A stretch of DNA of 64,000 nucleotides from Microbaculum marinisediminis (lineage in GTDB: Bacteria > Pseudomonadota > Alphaproteobacteria > Rhizobiales > Tepidamorphaceae), in contig NZ_JALIDZ010000007.1 of NCBI RefSeq assembly GCF_025397915.1, forward strand, positions 186,001-250,000. Reading direction: 5' to 3'. The translations under genes were made by a program, and so were the position numbers. The notes under the pieces were generated by a model, which was given only the letters and a program-made list of their open reading frames with translations, made no database searches and had not been told where the DNA came from. Each line of letters begins with the position of its first letter. Position 1 is the stretch's first letter. Positions 38,999 through 47,209 of this stretch are shown here, in pieces.

Positions 38999-39865
38999 GT
39001 GGACCTGGCCGGCGTCATAGCCATCGAGATCGTCTATTCGATCGCCATGCTGGTGCTGATCAGCGCCGGGCTGGCCGTCGTCTTCGGCATGATGCGGGTC
39101 ATCAACCTGGCCCACGGCGAGTTCATGATGATGGGTGGCTACGCCACCATCGTCGCCGCCAAGGCCGGAATCAATGTCTATGTCGCGATGCTGATCGTCG
39201 CCCCGCTCGTCGTCGGCGTCATCGGCCTGATCGTCGAGAGGCTGGTGATCCGCTTCCTCTACGGGCGGCTGATCGACACGATGCTGGCGACCTGGGGACT
39301 CAGCCTGTTCTTCATCGGCGCGGCGACCATGATCTTCGGCAACACCACGACCGGGATCTCGCCGCCGATTTCCGGCTTCGCGCTCGGCGACTACCAGGTC
39401 AACGGCTACAACCTGTTCATCGTGCTGGTGGCGGCGGTGATCCTGATCGCCATGTACGCGGCGCTGTCGCTGACCCGCTTCGGCCTGATCGCGCGCGGCG
39501 CCATGCAGCGCCCCGACATGGCCTCGGCGCTCGGCTACGATCCCGACCGCATCTACATGCTGACCTTCTTCGCCGGCTCCGCGCTGAGCGGGCTTGCCGG
39601 CGGCATCCTCGCGCCGCTGGTCGGCCTGGTGCCGACGACGGGGGCGACCTACATCGCCAAGGCCTTCATCACGGTGATCTCCGGCGGCGCGTCGGTGATC
39701 GCCGGGCTTGCGAGCTCTGCCACCCTGTTCGGCCTGATCTCGCAGTCCTTCACCTTCCTGTTCACGCCGGTCGTCGGCGAGGTGGCGCTGCTGGTCGCCG
39801 CCGTCGTCCTGCTCAGGCTCCTGCCGCAGGGCATTACCGGGCGCTTCTTCAAGGGTGGCATGTGA
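38999..39865 (+). CDS. Liv-type ABC permease (LivH/UrtB family), second importer
   Basis: A 288-residue membrane protein with about eight helices. MMRVINLAHGEFMMMGGYATI (about residues 30-50) and the late ISGGASVIAGLASSATLFG mark the LivH/UrtB branch. GTG 38999 is preceded by GAGGTGAAG at a good distance. It pairs with the LivM-like permease whose ATG overlaps its stop (TGATG). Unlike the binding protein, it is separated from its receptor gene by repeats, so it may be driven by its own promoter or by read-through. Confidence 0.9.
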   Translation: MDLAGVIAIEIVYSIAMLVLISAGLAVVFGMMRVINLAHGEFMMMGGYATIVAAKAGINVYVAMLIVAPLVVGVIGLIVERLVIRFLYGRLIDTMLATWGLSLFFIGAATMIFGNTTTGISPPISGFALGDYQVNGYNLFIVLVAAVILIAMYAALSLTRFGLIARGAMQRPDMASALGYDPDRIYMLTFFAGSALSGLAGGILAPLVGLVPTTGATYIAKAFITVISGGASVIAGLASSATLFGLISQSFTFLFTPVVGEVALLVAAVVLLRLLPQGITGRFFKGGM

Positions 39866-40908
39866 TGGTGGCGTCGGAGTTCAAGAGCGCGATCACCGTC
39901 CTCGTCGTCGCCGGGATCCTGTTCGTCGTCGCCCCGGCGGTGATCGAGACCTACACGCTGACGGTGCTGATCATCTACGGCATGCTTGCGCTCAGTCTCG
40001 GGCTGATCTGGGGGTTCGGCGGCATCCTCTGCTTCGGCCAGGCCGCCTTCTTCGGTCTCGGCGCCTACACCTACGCCATCGCCGCCATCAATATCGGCGA
40101 GAGCACGGTGCCGTTCCTGCTCGGCATCGCCGTTCCCTTCGCCTTCGCCTTCGTCCTCGGCGCCATGCTGTTCTACGGCCGCCTGTCGGACGTCTATCTC
40201 GGCGTGATCACCCTTGTGGTGACCCTGATCTTCTTCAAGTTCATGAACTCGACGGCCGGGCCGGAATACGTGATCGGCACCGCCCGGCTCGGCGGCTTCA
40301 ACGGCATACCCGGCTTCCAGACGCTGAATGTGCCCGGCGATCCCGGCGCCTACATCTACGACGTCGACTACTACTGGTTCTGCGTCGTCGCGATCCTGAT
40401 CGTCTACGCGCTGGTGCGCTGGCTGCTGGCCAGCCCCTTCGGCCGCATCGCCGTTGCCATCCGCGAAAACGAGTCCCGCGCCGAGCTGATGGGCTACGAC
40501 GTGCGCATCCGCAAGACCGTGCTGTTCGCGGTCGGCGGCGCCATCGCCGGCCTGGCGGGCACGCTGTTCGCCAACTGGGCCGAGATCGTCACGCCCGGCA
40601 TGTTCTCGCTGGCCCAGTCGGCCGAGATCATCATCTGGTGCATCGTCGGCGGCCTCGGCACGCTGATCGGACCGGTCATCGGCGCGATGGCGCTCGCCTA
40701 TCTCAAGTTCCTGCTCGGCCAGCAGGACGTCGTCGACAACATGATGATCCTCGGGCTGATCCTGACGCTGTCGGTGCTGTTCCTGCCGCGCGGCATCGTG
40801 CCGAGCATCGGCCTGGCGATATCCCGGGCGATGCCGAAGCGCCGCCGGCGGCGGCGCCATCGCCGCCCGCGCCGGGTCGCCGAGGAAGCCGAGGCGCTCA
40901 ATGGCTAG
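39865..40908 (+). CDS. Liv-type ABC permease (LivM/UrtC family), second importer
   Basis: A 347-residue polytopic protein: LSLGLIWGFGGILCFGQAAFFGLGAYTY, VAIRENESRAELMGYDVRIRKT and the ATPase-contact loop IVGGLGTLIGPVIG are typical. The extreme C-terminus carries an unusual block of about 12 consecutive or near-consecutive Arg/His residues (KRRRRRRHRRPRR) after the last helix, which would lie on the cytoplasmic face. The stop overlaps the following ATPase gene by eight bases. Confidence 0.9.
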   Translation: MVASEFKSAITVLVVAGILFVVAPAVIETYTLTVLIIYGMLALSLGLIWGFGGILCFGQAAFFGLGAYTYAIAAINIGESTVPFLLGIAVPFAFAFVLGAMLFYGRLSDVYLGVITLVVTLIFFKFMNSTAGPEYVIGTARLGGFNGIPGFQTLNVPGDPGAYIYDVDYYWFCVVAILIVYALVRWLLASPFGRIAVAIRENESRAELMGYDVRIRKTVLFAVGGAIAGLAGTLFANWAEIVTPGMFSLAQSAEIIIWCIVGGLGTLIGPVIGAMALAYLKFLLGQQDVVDNMMILGLILTLSVLFLPRGIVPSIGLAISRAMPKRRRRRRHRRPRRVAEEAEALNG

Positions 40909-41614
40909 CATCCTCGAGACCCGCGGGCTCACCATGCAGTTCGGCGGCGTCACCGCCGTCGACAATGTCGACTTCAGCCTGGAGCGCCACGAGCTGCGCT
41001 GCCTGATCGGGCCGAACGGGGCGGGCAAGAGCACGTTCTTCAAGTGCCTCACGGGGCAGCTCAAGCCGTCCGCCGGCCACGTCTTCATCGAGAACGAGGA
41101 GACCACCGGCTGGGACCCGCACGCCATCGCCCGGCTCGGCATCGGCATCAAGACGCAGGTGCCCAGCGTCATGGACGGCCTGAGCGTGCGCGAGAACATC
41201 TGGCTCGCCGCCTACCGCACCCACGGGCGCGAGCGGGCGCGCCGCTTTGCGGACGACGCCATCGACCGGCTGTCGCTCGGCGACATCGCGTCGGCGACCG
41301 TCGGCCGCCTGTCGCACGGCGAGCGCCAGCGCGTCGAACTCGGCATCGTCATCTCGATGGAGCCGTGGCTGATCCTGCTCGACGAGCCGGCCGCCGGCAT
41401 GACAGGCGAGGAGGTCGCCCGCATGGCCGAGCTCATCGGCGAGCTGAACGCGGAGGCCGCGATCGTCGTGGTCGAGCACGACATGCAGTTCATCCGCTCG
41501 ATCGCCAAGACGGTCACCGTCTTCAACCAGGGCCGAATCCTGGCGCAGGACGACGTCGACACCATCATGACCGACCCGCGCGTGCGCGACGTCTACCTGG
41601 GCAAGAAGGTCTGA
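40901..41614 (+). CDS. Liv-type ABC ATPase (LivG/UrtD family), second importer
   Basis: A 237-residue ATPase: Walker A GPNGAGKSTFFKCLTG, Q-loop region GIGIKTQVPSVMDGLSVREN, signature LSHGERQRVELGIVI, Walker B LILLDEPAAGMTGEEV and switch VVVEHDMQFIRSIA. The SHGE signature and KTQVP Q-loop are typical of the UrtD branch, supporting a urea/amide-type transporter. Five bases separate its stop from the following ATPase-amidase frame. Confidence 0.92.
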   Translation: MASILETRGLTMQFGGVTAVDNVDFSLERHELRCLIGPNGAGKSTFFKCLTGQLKPSAGHVFIENEETTGWDPHAIARLGIGIKTQVPSVMDGLSVRENIWLAAYRTHGRERARRFADDAIDRLSLGDIASATVGRLSHGERQRVELGIVISMEPWLILLDEPAAGMTGEEVARMAELIGELNAEAAIVVVEHDMQFIRSIAKTVTVFNQGRILAQDDVDTIMTDPRVRDVYLGKKV

Positions 41615-41619
41615 GGCCC

Positions 41620-44079
41620 ATGCTGCAGCACAGCCCGCCGGAACACGCACCCGCCGACCATCCCGCCCTCGAGGTTCGGTCGCTGGCGGCGGGCTACGGG
41701 CGCATTCCCGTCCTGCACGGCATCGACCTGGCCGTCGGGTACGACGAGATCGTCGGCATCCTCGGCCACAACGGCATGGGCAAGTCGACGCTTCTGAAGA
41801 CCGTCATGGGCTTCCTGCCCGCCCGCGGCGGCCATGTCGCGCTCGCCGACGAGGACATCACCCGGCTCAAGCCGCACGACCGGGCGCTGCGCGGGCTCGG
41901 CTACATCCCCCAGGGCCGCGGCATCTTCCCGAAGCTGTCGGTCGCCGAGAACCTGCGGCTGGCCTGGCACGACCACGGCGATGCCAGCGAGGCGGATGCG
42001 CTCGAGCGCATGCTCGCCGACTTTCCGCGCCTCAAGCCCCTGCTCGGCCGCGAGGGCGGCGCGCTGTCGGGCGGCGAGCAGCAGCTGCTGGCGCTCGCCC
42101 GCGGGCTGATGGGCGATCCCTGGTTCCTGCTCCTCGACGAGCCGACCGAGGGCATCCAGCCCTCGATCATCGACGAGATCGAGGAGACGCTCCTGAGGCT
42201 GCGCAGGCAGCGCGGCCTCACCGTCCTGCTGGTGGAGCAGAACTTCGAGTTCCTGAGCCTCCTGTCCGACCGCGTCCTGGTGATGGAGCGCGGCGCGATC
42301 ACCGCCGAGTTCGGCCGCGAGGCGGTGCGCGACGTCAGCCAGATCGAGGCGTTCCTGGGCTTCGGCGCCGTGCGCCAGACCCGCCGCGCGCCCGCACATG
42401 CGCCCGCGCCCGCGCTTGCAGGGCAGCCCCCGGGGCCGGCCCGCGCCGGGCCGCTCCATGGGGCGCCGCCCGTCCAATCGATGCCGGCCGAACGGCCCGG
42501 CCAACAGAAATCCCCCGCGCCCGGGAGCGACCGTGCGTCGCCGGCGCGGCCAATGGAGGCGTTCATGAGCGTCAGACGACCGACCGTGGAACAGATGCGC
42601 GACATCGTGTCGGGCCTGCACATGTCGATGAGCGACCGCGAGATCCTCGACTACCTCACGATCATGGAGGACACGTTCAAGGCCTACGACGCCGTCGACG
42701 CGATGCCCGACAACCTGCCGAAGGTGAAGTATCCGCGCACCCCCGGCTATCGTCCGTCCGCCGCCGAGAACCCGATGAACGCCTGGTACGTGAAGGCCGA
42801 GGTGAAGGGCGCCGCCTCCGGCCCGCTCGAGGGCAGGAAGGTCGTGCTCAAGGACAACGTGTGCCTGGCCGGCGTGCCGATGATGAATGGTGCCTCGACG
42901 CTGGAGGGCTACACGCCGGACGTCGACGCCACCGTCGTCACCCGCATCCTCGATGCCGGCGGCACCATCGTCGGCAAGGCCCACTGCGAGTATTTCTGCC
43001 TCTCCGGCGGCAGCCACACCAACGCCACCGGCCCGGTCCACAACCCCTACCGGCTCGGCTACTCCGCCGGCGGCTCTTCGTCCGGGTCGGGCGCGCTCGT
43101 CGGCGCCGGCGAGGTGGAGATGGCGATCGGCGGCGACCAGGGCGGCTCGATCCGCATGCCCGCCTCCTTCTGCGGCGCCTACGGCATGAAGGGCACCCAC
43201 GGCCTCGTTCCCTATAGCGGCATCATGCCGATCGAGCCGACCATCGACCACGCCGGCCCGATCACCGCCAACGTGCGCGACAACGCGTTGCTGCTGGAGG
43301 TGATTGCCGGCGAGGACGGTCTCGATCCGCGCCAGTACTGCCCGAAGGTCGACCGCTACACCCAGGCCGTCGGCATGGGCGTCTCGGGCATGCGCATCGG
43401 CGTGGTCCGGGAGGGCTTCGGCCGCCCCGAAGCCGAGGCCGACGTCGACGACCGGGTGCGCGCGGCAGCCGAGAAGTTCCGCTCGCTCGGTGCGGCGGTC
43501 GAGGAGGTGTCGGTGCCGATGCACCTGACCGGCCCGGCAATCTGGACGCCGATCGCGCTCGAGGGCCTGACCGACATCATGATGCACGGCAACGGCTTCG
43601 CCACCGGCTGGGAGGGGCTCTACGTCACCAGCCTGCTCGACTACCACGCCAACTGGCGCGCGCGCGCCAACGAGCTGTCGAAGAGCCTGAAGATCTCGAT
43701 GTTCGTCGGCGAGTACATGCAGAAGCACTATCGCGGCCACTACTACGCCAAGGCGCAGAACCTGAGCCGCGTTCTGCGGGCCGCCTACGACGACGCGCTG
43801 TCGCGCTACGACGTGCTGATCATGCCGACCACGCCGATGAAGGCGCAGCCGTTGCCCGCGCCCGACGATCCGCTGGCGAACTACATCCAGCGCGCCTTCG
43901 AGATGATCGGCAACACCGCCCCGTTCGACGCCTCGGGCCATCCGGCGATGAGCGTGCCGGTCGGCCTCAGCCAGGGCCTGCCGGTGGGCATGATGATCAT
44001 CGGCAGGCACTACGCGGAATCGACCATCTACCGCGCCGCCGGTGCCTTCGAGTCGCTGGGAGACTGGCGCGCCATGTAG
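41620..44079 (+). CDS. LivF/UrtE-type ATPase continuous in frame with an amidase (819 residues)
   Basis: One uninterrupted frame encodes two complete enzymes. Residues 1 to about 250 are a LivF/UrtE ATPase: Walker A GHNGMGKST from residue 49, YIPQGRGIFPKLSVAENL, signature LSGGEQQLLALARGL from 149, Walker B LLLDEPTEGIQPS and VLLVEQNFEFLSLLSD, ending IEAFLGFG where ordinary LivF proteins end. Residues about 250-315 are a Pro/Ala/Arg/Gln low-complexity linker. Residues 316-819 are an amidase signature enzyme. I checked the linker codon by codon (42340-42570) and found no stop. A good internal ribosome site before 42565 means the amidase may also be made separately. A lost stop codon or sequencing error is the alternative to a true fusion. 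Confidence 0.75.
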   Translation: MLQHSPPEHAPADHPALEVRSLAAGYGRIPVLHGIDLAVGYDEIVGILGHNGMGKSTLLKTVMGFLPARGGHVALADEDITRLKPHDRALRGLGYIPQGRGIFPKLSVAENLRLAWHDHGDASEADALERMLADFPRLKPLLGREGGALSGGEQQLLALARGLMGDPWFLLLDEPTEGIQPSIIDEIEETLLRLRRQRGLTVLLVEQNFEFLSLLSDRVLVMERGAITAEFGREAVRDVSQIEAFLGFGAVRQTRRAPAHAPAPALAGQPPGPARAGPLHGAPPVQSMPAERPGQQKSPAPGSDRASPARPMEAFMSVRRPTVEQMRDIVSGLHMSMSDREILDYLTIMEDTFKAYDAVDAMPDNLPKVKYPRTPGYRPSAAENPMNAWYVKAEVKGAASGPLEGRKVVLKDNVCLAGVPMMNGASTLEGYTPDVDATVVTRILDAGGTIVGKAHCEYFCLSGGSHTNATGPVHNPYRLGYSAGGSSSGSGALVGAGEVEMAIGGDQGGSIRMPASFCGAYGMKGTHGLVPYSGIMPIEPTIDHAGPITANVRDNALLLEVIAGEDGLDPRQYCPKVDRYTQAVGMGVSGMRIGVVREGFGRPEAEADVDDRVRAAAEKFRSLGAAVEEVSVPMHLTGPAIWTPIALEGLTDIMMHGNGFATGWEGLYVTSLLDYHANWRARANELSKSLKISMFVGEYMQKHYRGHYYAKAQNLSRVLRAAYDDALSRYDVLIMPTTPMKAQPLPAPDDPLANYIQRAFEMIGNTAPFDASGHPAMSVPVGLSQGLPVGMMIIGRHYAESTIYRAAGAFESLGDWRAM
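42555..42567 (+). promoter_or_regulatory. Internal ribosome binding site before the amidase domain
   Basis: GGAGG at 42555-42559 lies five bases before ATG 42565 (MSVRRPTVEQM). The same bases encode the end of the linker. The spacing is ideal for independent initiation, so a free amidase of 504 residues could be produced from the same message as the fusion. Confidence 0.55.
42565..44079 (+). CDS. Amidase signature family hydrolase (alternative internal start of the fused frame)
   Basis: If translated from ATG 42565 this is a 504-residue amidase. The Ser-cisSer-Lys triad is visible: Lys in GRKVVLKDNVCLAG, the serine-rich SAGGSSSGSGALVGAG, and the cis-serine/nucleophile loop GGDQGGSIRMPASFCGAYGMKGTHG. 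It hydrolyses a carboxamide to acid and ammonia; the substrate is not predictable. The acyl-CoA synthetase gene follows at 44105 and would suit activation of the released acid. This entry is the same DNA as the C-terminal part of the 41620-44079 frame. Confidence 0.75.
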   Translation: MSVRRPTVEQMRDIVSGLHMSMSDREILDYLTIMEDTFKAYDAVDAMPDNLPKVKYPRTPGYRPSAAENPMNAWYVKAEVKGAASGPLEGRKVVLKDNVCLAGVPMMNGASTLEGYTPDVDATVVTRILDAGGTIVGKAHCEYFCLSGGSHTNATGPVHNPYRLGYSAGGSSSGSGALVGAGEVEMAIGGDQGGSIRMPASFCGAYGMKGTHGLVPYSGIMPIEPTIDHAGPITANVRDNALLLEVIAGEDGLDPRQYCPKVDRYTQAVGMGVSGMRIGVVREGFGRPEAEADVDDRVRAAAEKFRSLGAAVEEVSVPMHLTGPAIWTPIALEGLTDIMMHGNGFATGWEGLYVTSLLDYHANWRARANELSKSLKISMFVGEYMQKHYRGHYYAKAQNLSRVLRAAYDDALSRYDVLIMPTTPMKAQPLPAPDDPLANYIQRAFEMIGNTAPFDASGHPAMSVPVGLSQGLPVGMMIIGRHYAESTIYRAAGAFESLGDWRAM

Positions 44080-44104
44080 GGGCCATGTCTAGGGAGGACA
44101 TGCC

Positions 44105-45889
44105 ATGACCATCCTGTCGGAATCGATGGCGGGACAACTGTCCGTCAGCCTGTTCGAGCGCAACGACGCCGCCCAGGCGTCGGGCGGGGCGGTCGTCGCG
44201 CCGGTCGACGGCAAGTCCTACGTGTCCGGCGACCGGTCGGTGCCGCTGCGCCGGGTGACGATTCCGCAGATGTTCGCCGAGACGGTGTCGCGCTTCGGCC
44301 CGCGCGAGGCCGCCGTCTTCCGCGCGTCGAACCGGCGCTTCACCTACTACGAGCTCGACCGCGAGATCGACCGGCTGGCCAGCGGCCTGCTCGCGCTCGG
44401 CCTGGAGAAGGGCGACCGCATCGGCATCTGGTCGCCCAACCGCCCGGAGTGGCTGATCACCCAGTTCGCCACCGCGCGGATCGGCCTGATCATGGTCAAC
44501 ATCAATCCGGCCTATCGGCTGTCCGAGGTCGAGTACGCGCTGAACAAGGTCGGCTGCAAGGCGCTGATCGCCGCCGACAGGTTCAGGAAATCCGACTATC
44601 TCGGCATGCTCGCCACCCTGGCGCCGGAACTCGCCGCCTGCCGGCCCGGCGCGCTCAGGGCCGAGCGGCTGCCGGCGCTGCGCAGCGTCGTCCGGCTGGG
44701 CTCGGAGAAGACGCCGGGCATGTTCAACTTCGAGGAGGTCTGCGAGATCGGCGGGCCGGCGCAGCAGATGCGTCTCGACACCGTGACCCGCGCGCTCGAT
44801 CCCGACGATCCGATCAACATCCAGTTCACGTCGGGCACCACCGGCTCGCCCAAGGGGGCGACGCTGACGCACTACAACATCGTCAACAACGCCTGGTTCA
44901 CGGTCCGGACCATGGGATTCAGCGAATCCGACCGGCTGTGCATCCCGGTGCCGCTATACCACTGCTTCGGCATGGTGCTGGGCACGCTCGGCTGCGTCAC
45001 GGCCGGCGCGTCCATGGTGTTTCCCGGCGAAGCCTTCGACGCCGGCGAGACGCTGGCGGCGGTCTCGGCCGAGCGCTGCACCGCCGTCTACGGCGTGCCG
45101 ACCATGTTCATCGCCATGCTCGACCAGCCGGATTTCCGGTCGCACGACGTCTCCAGCCTGCGCACCGGCATCATGGCCGGCGCGCCGTGTCCGGTCGAGG
45201 TGATGCGCCGCGTCGTCCGGGACATGCACATGCCCGAGGTCACCATCGGCTACGGCATGACCGAGACGAGCCCGATTTCGTTCCAGTCCGCCATCGACGA
45301 CGGGCTGGAGGAACGCGTCTCCACGGTCGGCCGCATCCATCCGCATGTGGAGGTGAAGATCGTCGACGAAACGGGCGCGATCGTCGACGTCGGCGTCGGC
45401 GGCGAGCTGTGCACCCGCGGCTATTCGGTCATGCGCGGTTACTGGAGCGACGAGGAACGCACCCGCGAGGCGATCGATGTCGGCGGCTGGATGCATACAG
45501 GCGACCTCGCCGAGATCGACGCGCGCGGCTATTGCAGCATTGTCGGCCGGGTCAAGGACATGGTCATCCGCGGCGGCGAGAACATCTATCCGCGCGAGAT
45601 CGAGGAATTCCTCTACCGCCATCCCAAGATCGCCGAGGTGCAGGTCTTCGGCGTGCCCGACGAGAAATACGGCGAGGAGCTGGCAGTCTGGATCGTGCTG
45701 CAGCCGGGCGAGAGCGCCGGCGAGGACGAGATCCGCGACTACTGCAAGGGCGCGATCGCCCACTACAAGGTGCCCCGCTACATCCGCTTCAAGGACGCCC
45801 TGCCGATGACCGTCACCGGCAAGCCGCAGAAGTTCCTGATGCGCGAGGAAATGGCCGAGGAGCTGCAGCAGGCGGGCGGCGCCCGCTAG
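44105..45889 (+). CDS. AMP-forming acyl-CoA synthetase
   Basis: A 594-residue ANL-superfamily ligase. The AMP-binding motif is [18 protein letters not shown] (about residue 239), followed by [20 protein letters not shown], the adenylate motif [27 protein letters not shown] region and the C-terminal catalytic lysine in [11 protein letters not shown]. The type is like medium-chain or fatty acyl-CoA ligases (FadD3-like). It starts 25 bases after the amidase with GGGAGGAC as ribosome site, so it is likely co-transcribed and acts on the product of the amidase. It is convergent with the hydrogenase operon. Confidence 0.92.
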   Translation: MTILSESMAGQLSVSLFERNDAAQASGGAVVAPVDGKSYVSGDRSVPLRRVTIPQMFAETVSRFGPREAAVFRASNRRFTYYELDREIDRLASGLLALGLEKGDRIGIWSPNRPEWLITQFATARIGLIMVNINPAYRLSEVEYALNKVGCKALIAADRFRKSDYLGMLATLAPELAACRPGALRAERLPALRSVVRLGSEKTPGMFNFEEVCEIGGPAQQMRLDTVTRALDPDDPINIQFTSGTTGSPKGATLTHYNIVNNAWFTVRTMGFSESDRLCIPVPLYHCFGMVLGTLGCVTAGASMVFPGEAFDAGETLAAVSAERCTAVYGVPTMFIAMLDQPDFRSHDVSSLRTGIMAGAPCPVEVMRRVVRDMHMPEVTIGYGMTETSPISFQSAIDDGLEERVSTVGRIHPHVEVKIVDETGAIVDVGVGGELCTRGYSVMRGYWSDEERTREAIDVGGWMHTGDLAEIDARGYCSIVGRVKDMVIRGGENIYPREIEEFLYRHPKIAEVQVFGVPDEKYGEELAVWIVLQPGESAGEDEIRDYCKGAIAHYKVPRYIRFKDALPMTVTGKPQKFLMREEMAEELQQAGGAR

Positions 45890-45911
45890 TCTCCAACGGC
45901 CGGCAGCGGCG

Positions 45912-47198
45912 CTAGGTCGACGGCCCGGCCGCCGGGGGCGTCCCCGCGCCGTCCTCGATCAGGTTCTCGGCGACGAGTTCCACGAGGCCGCCGATCCCGC
46001 GGTCCCAGCGCCAGTGCGCCTTGCTCTCGTCCATGGTCAGGCGGCAGTTGGAGCAGCCCGATACCATCGTCGTCGCTCCGGTCCGCTCGACCTGATCCAT
46101 CTTGATCTTGAATACCTGGTGGCGCAGGTCTGCGGCTCGCCCGATCGCCTGCACGCCGCCACCGCCGCCGCAGCACCAGTTGTAGTCGGCGGTCGGCGCC
46201 ATCTCGCGGAAGTCCTGCGCGAAGCCGTCGAGCAGGTAGCGCGCCGTCTCGGTCGCGCCGCCGCGCCGTGAGATCTGGCAGGCGTCGTGATAGGTGATCG
46301 GTTCCTCGACCGGCTTCAGCTTCAGCTTGCCCTGGCGTTTGAGCTCGGCGACGAACTCGGAGATGTGCAGCACCTCGTAGGGCAGTTCGCGGCCGAGAAT
46401 GTTGGCCGCGCCCCAGCGCAACACGCCATAGGCGTGGCCGCATTCGGGAATGATGACGGTCTTCGCGCCGATGCTCTCGGCGGCGTCGGTGATGCGCAGG
46501 ATCATCGTCCTGGCGATGTCCGCCTTGCCGGCGAGATAGCCGAAATTGGTCGCCTCGTAGCCCTTGGTGCTGAGCGTCCAGTCGGCCCCGGCGTGATTCA
46601 GGATCTTGGCCATCGCCACCACCGACTCGGGGTACTTCATCACCTCGATCGACGAGACGGTGAGCAGGATGTCGGCCTTGTCCTTGTCGACGACGATATC
46701 GACCTCGTGCTCGTCGGCGAGCCAGTCGATGCGGTCGGTGAGCTTCTCCGGCGTCACGCCGAGGGGGCTGCCGTGGTCGCGCGCGTTGTCGGCGGCCGCC
46801 AGTAGGTCCTCCGGTCCGAGCCCGGCCTTGACGAAGGCCTGCCGGGCGCCGGCGACGATCGAGGCGATGTCGATTCCCATCGGGCAGACCGTCGTGCAGC
46901 GTCCGCACATGGTGCAGGTGTCGAACAGCAGTTCCTCCCACTGGCGCAGGTCCTGCTCGGTGACCCGCGGCGCCAGACCGAGCCAGCTCAGCGGCCATTT
47001 CTGGCGGCGATAGGCCTTGGCGATCGGAAACAGCTTGTAGGCCGGGGTGTGCCGCGGGTCGCCGGACGCCTCGTGGAAATGACAGGCGTCGGCGCACTGG
47101 CCGCAATGGACGCAGCCTTCCAGGTAGCTGACCAGGTGCTCCTCGGTATGGGCGAGGAAGGTGCGGGTGGCGGCGTCGACGTCGATGGCTTCGGCCAT
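45912..47198 (-). CDS. isp2: HdrD-like iron-sulfur protein Isp2 of the membrane-linked hydrogenase
   Basis: A 428-residue cytoplasmic protein with two [4Fe-4S] motifs (CVHCGQCADACHF near residue 30; CTMCGRCTTVCPMG near 95) and two CCG domains (DACQISRRGG and YNWCCGGGGG; SGCSNCRLTM). This is the layout of heterodisulfide reductase subunit D and of Isp2 in Thiocapsa-type hydrogenases, where it passes electrons from hydrogen through the Isp1 cytochrome to thiols, sulfur compounds or quinone. It is the last gene of the operon. The start is ATG 47198. Confidence 0.9.
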   Translation of the reverse strand: MAEAIDVDAATRTFLAHTEEHLVSYLEGCVHCGQCADACHFHEASGDPRHTPAYKLFPIAKAYRRQKWPLSWLGLAPRVTEQDLRQWEELLFDTCTMCGRCTTVCPMGIDIASIVAGARQAFVKAGLGPEDLLAAADNARDHGSPLGVTPEKLTDRIDWLADEHEVDIVVDKDKADILLTVSSIEVMKYPESVVAMAKILNHAGADWTLSTKGYEATNFGYLAGKADIARTMILRITDAAESIGAKTVIIPECGHAYGVLRWGAANILGRELPYEVLHISEFVAELKRQGKLKLKPVEEPITYHDACQISRRGGATETARYLLDGFAQDFREMAPTADYNWCCGGGGGVQAIGRAADLRHQVFKIKMDQVERTGATTMVSGCSNCRLTMDESKAHWRWDRGIGGLVELVAENLIEDGAGTPPAAGPST

Positions 47199-47209
47199 GG
47201 TCGTGGCTC

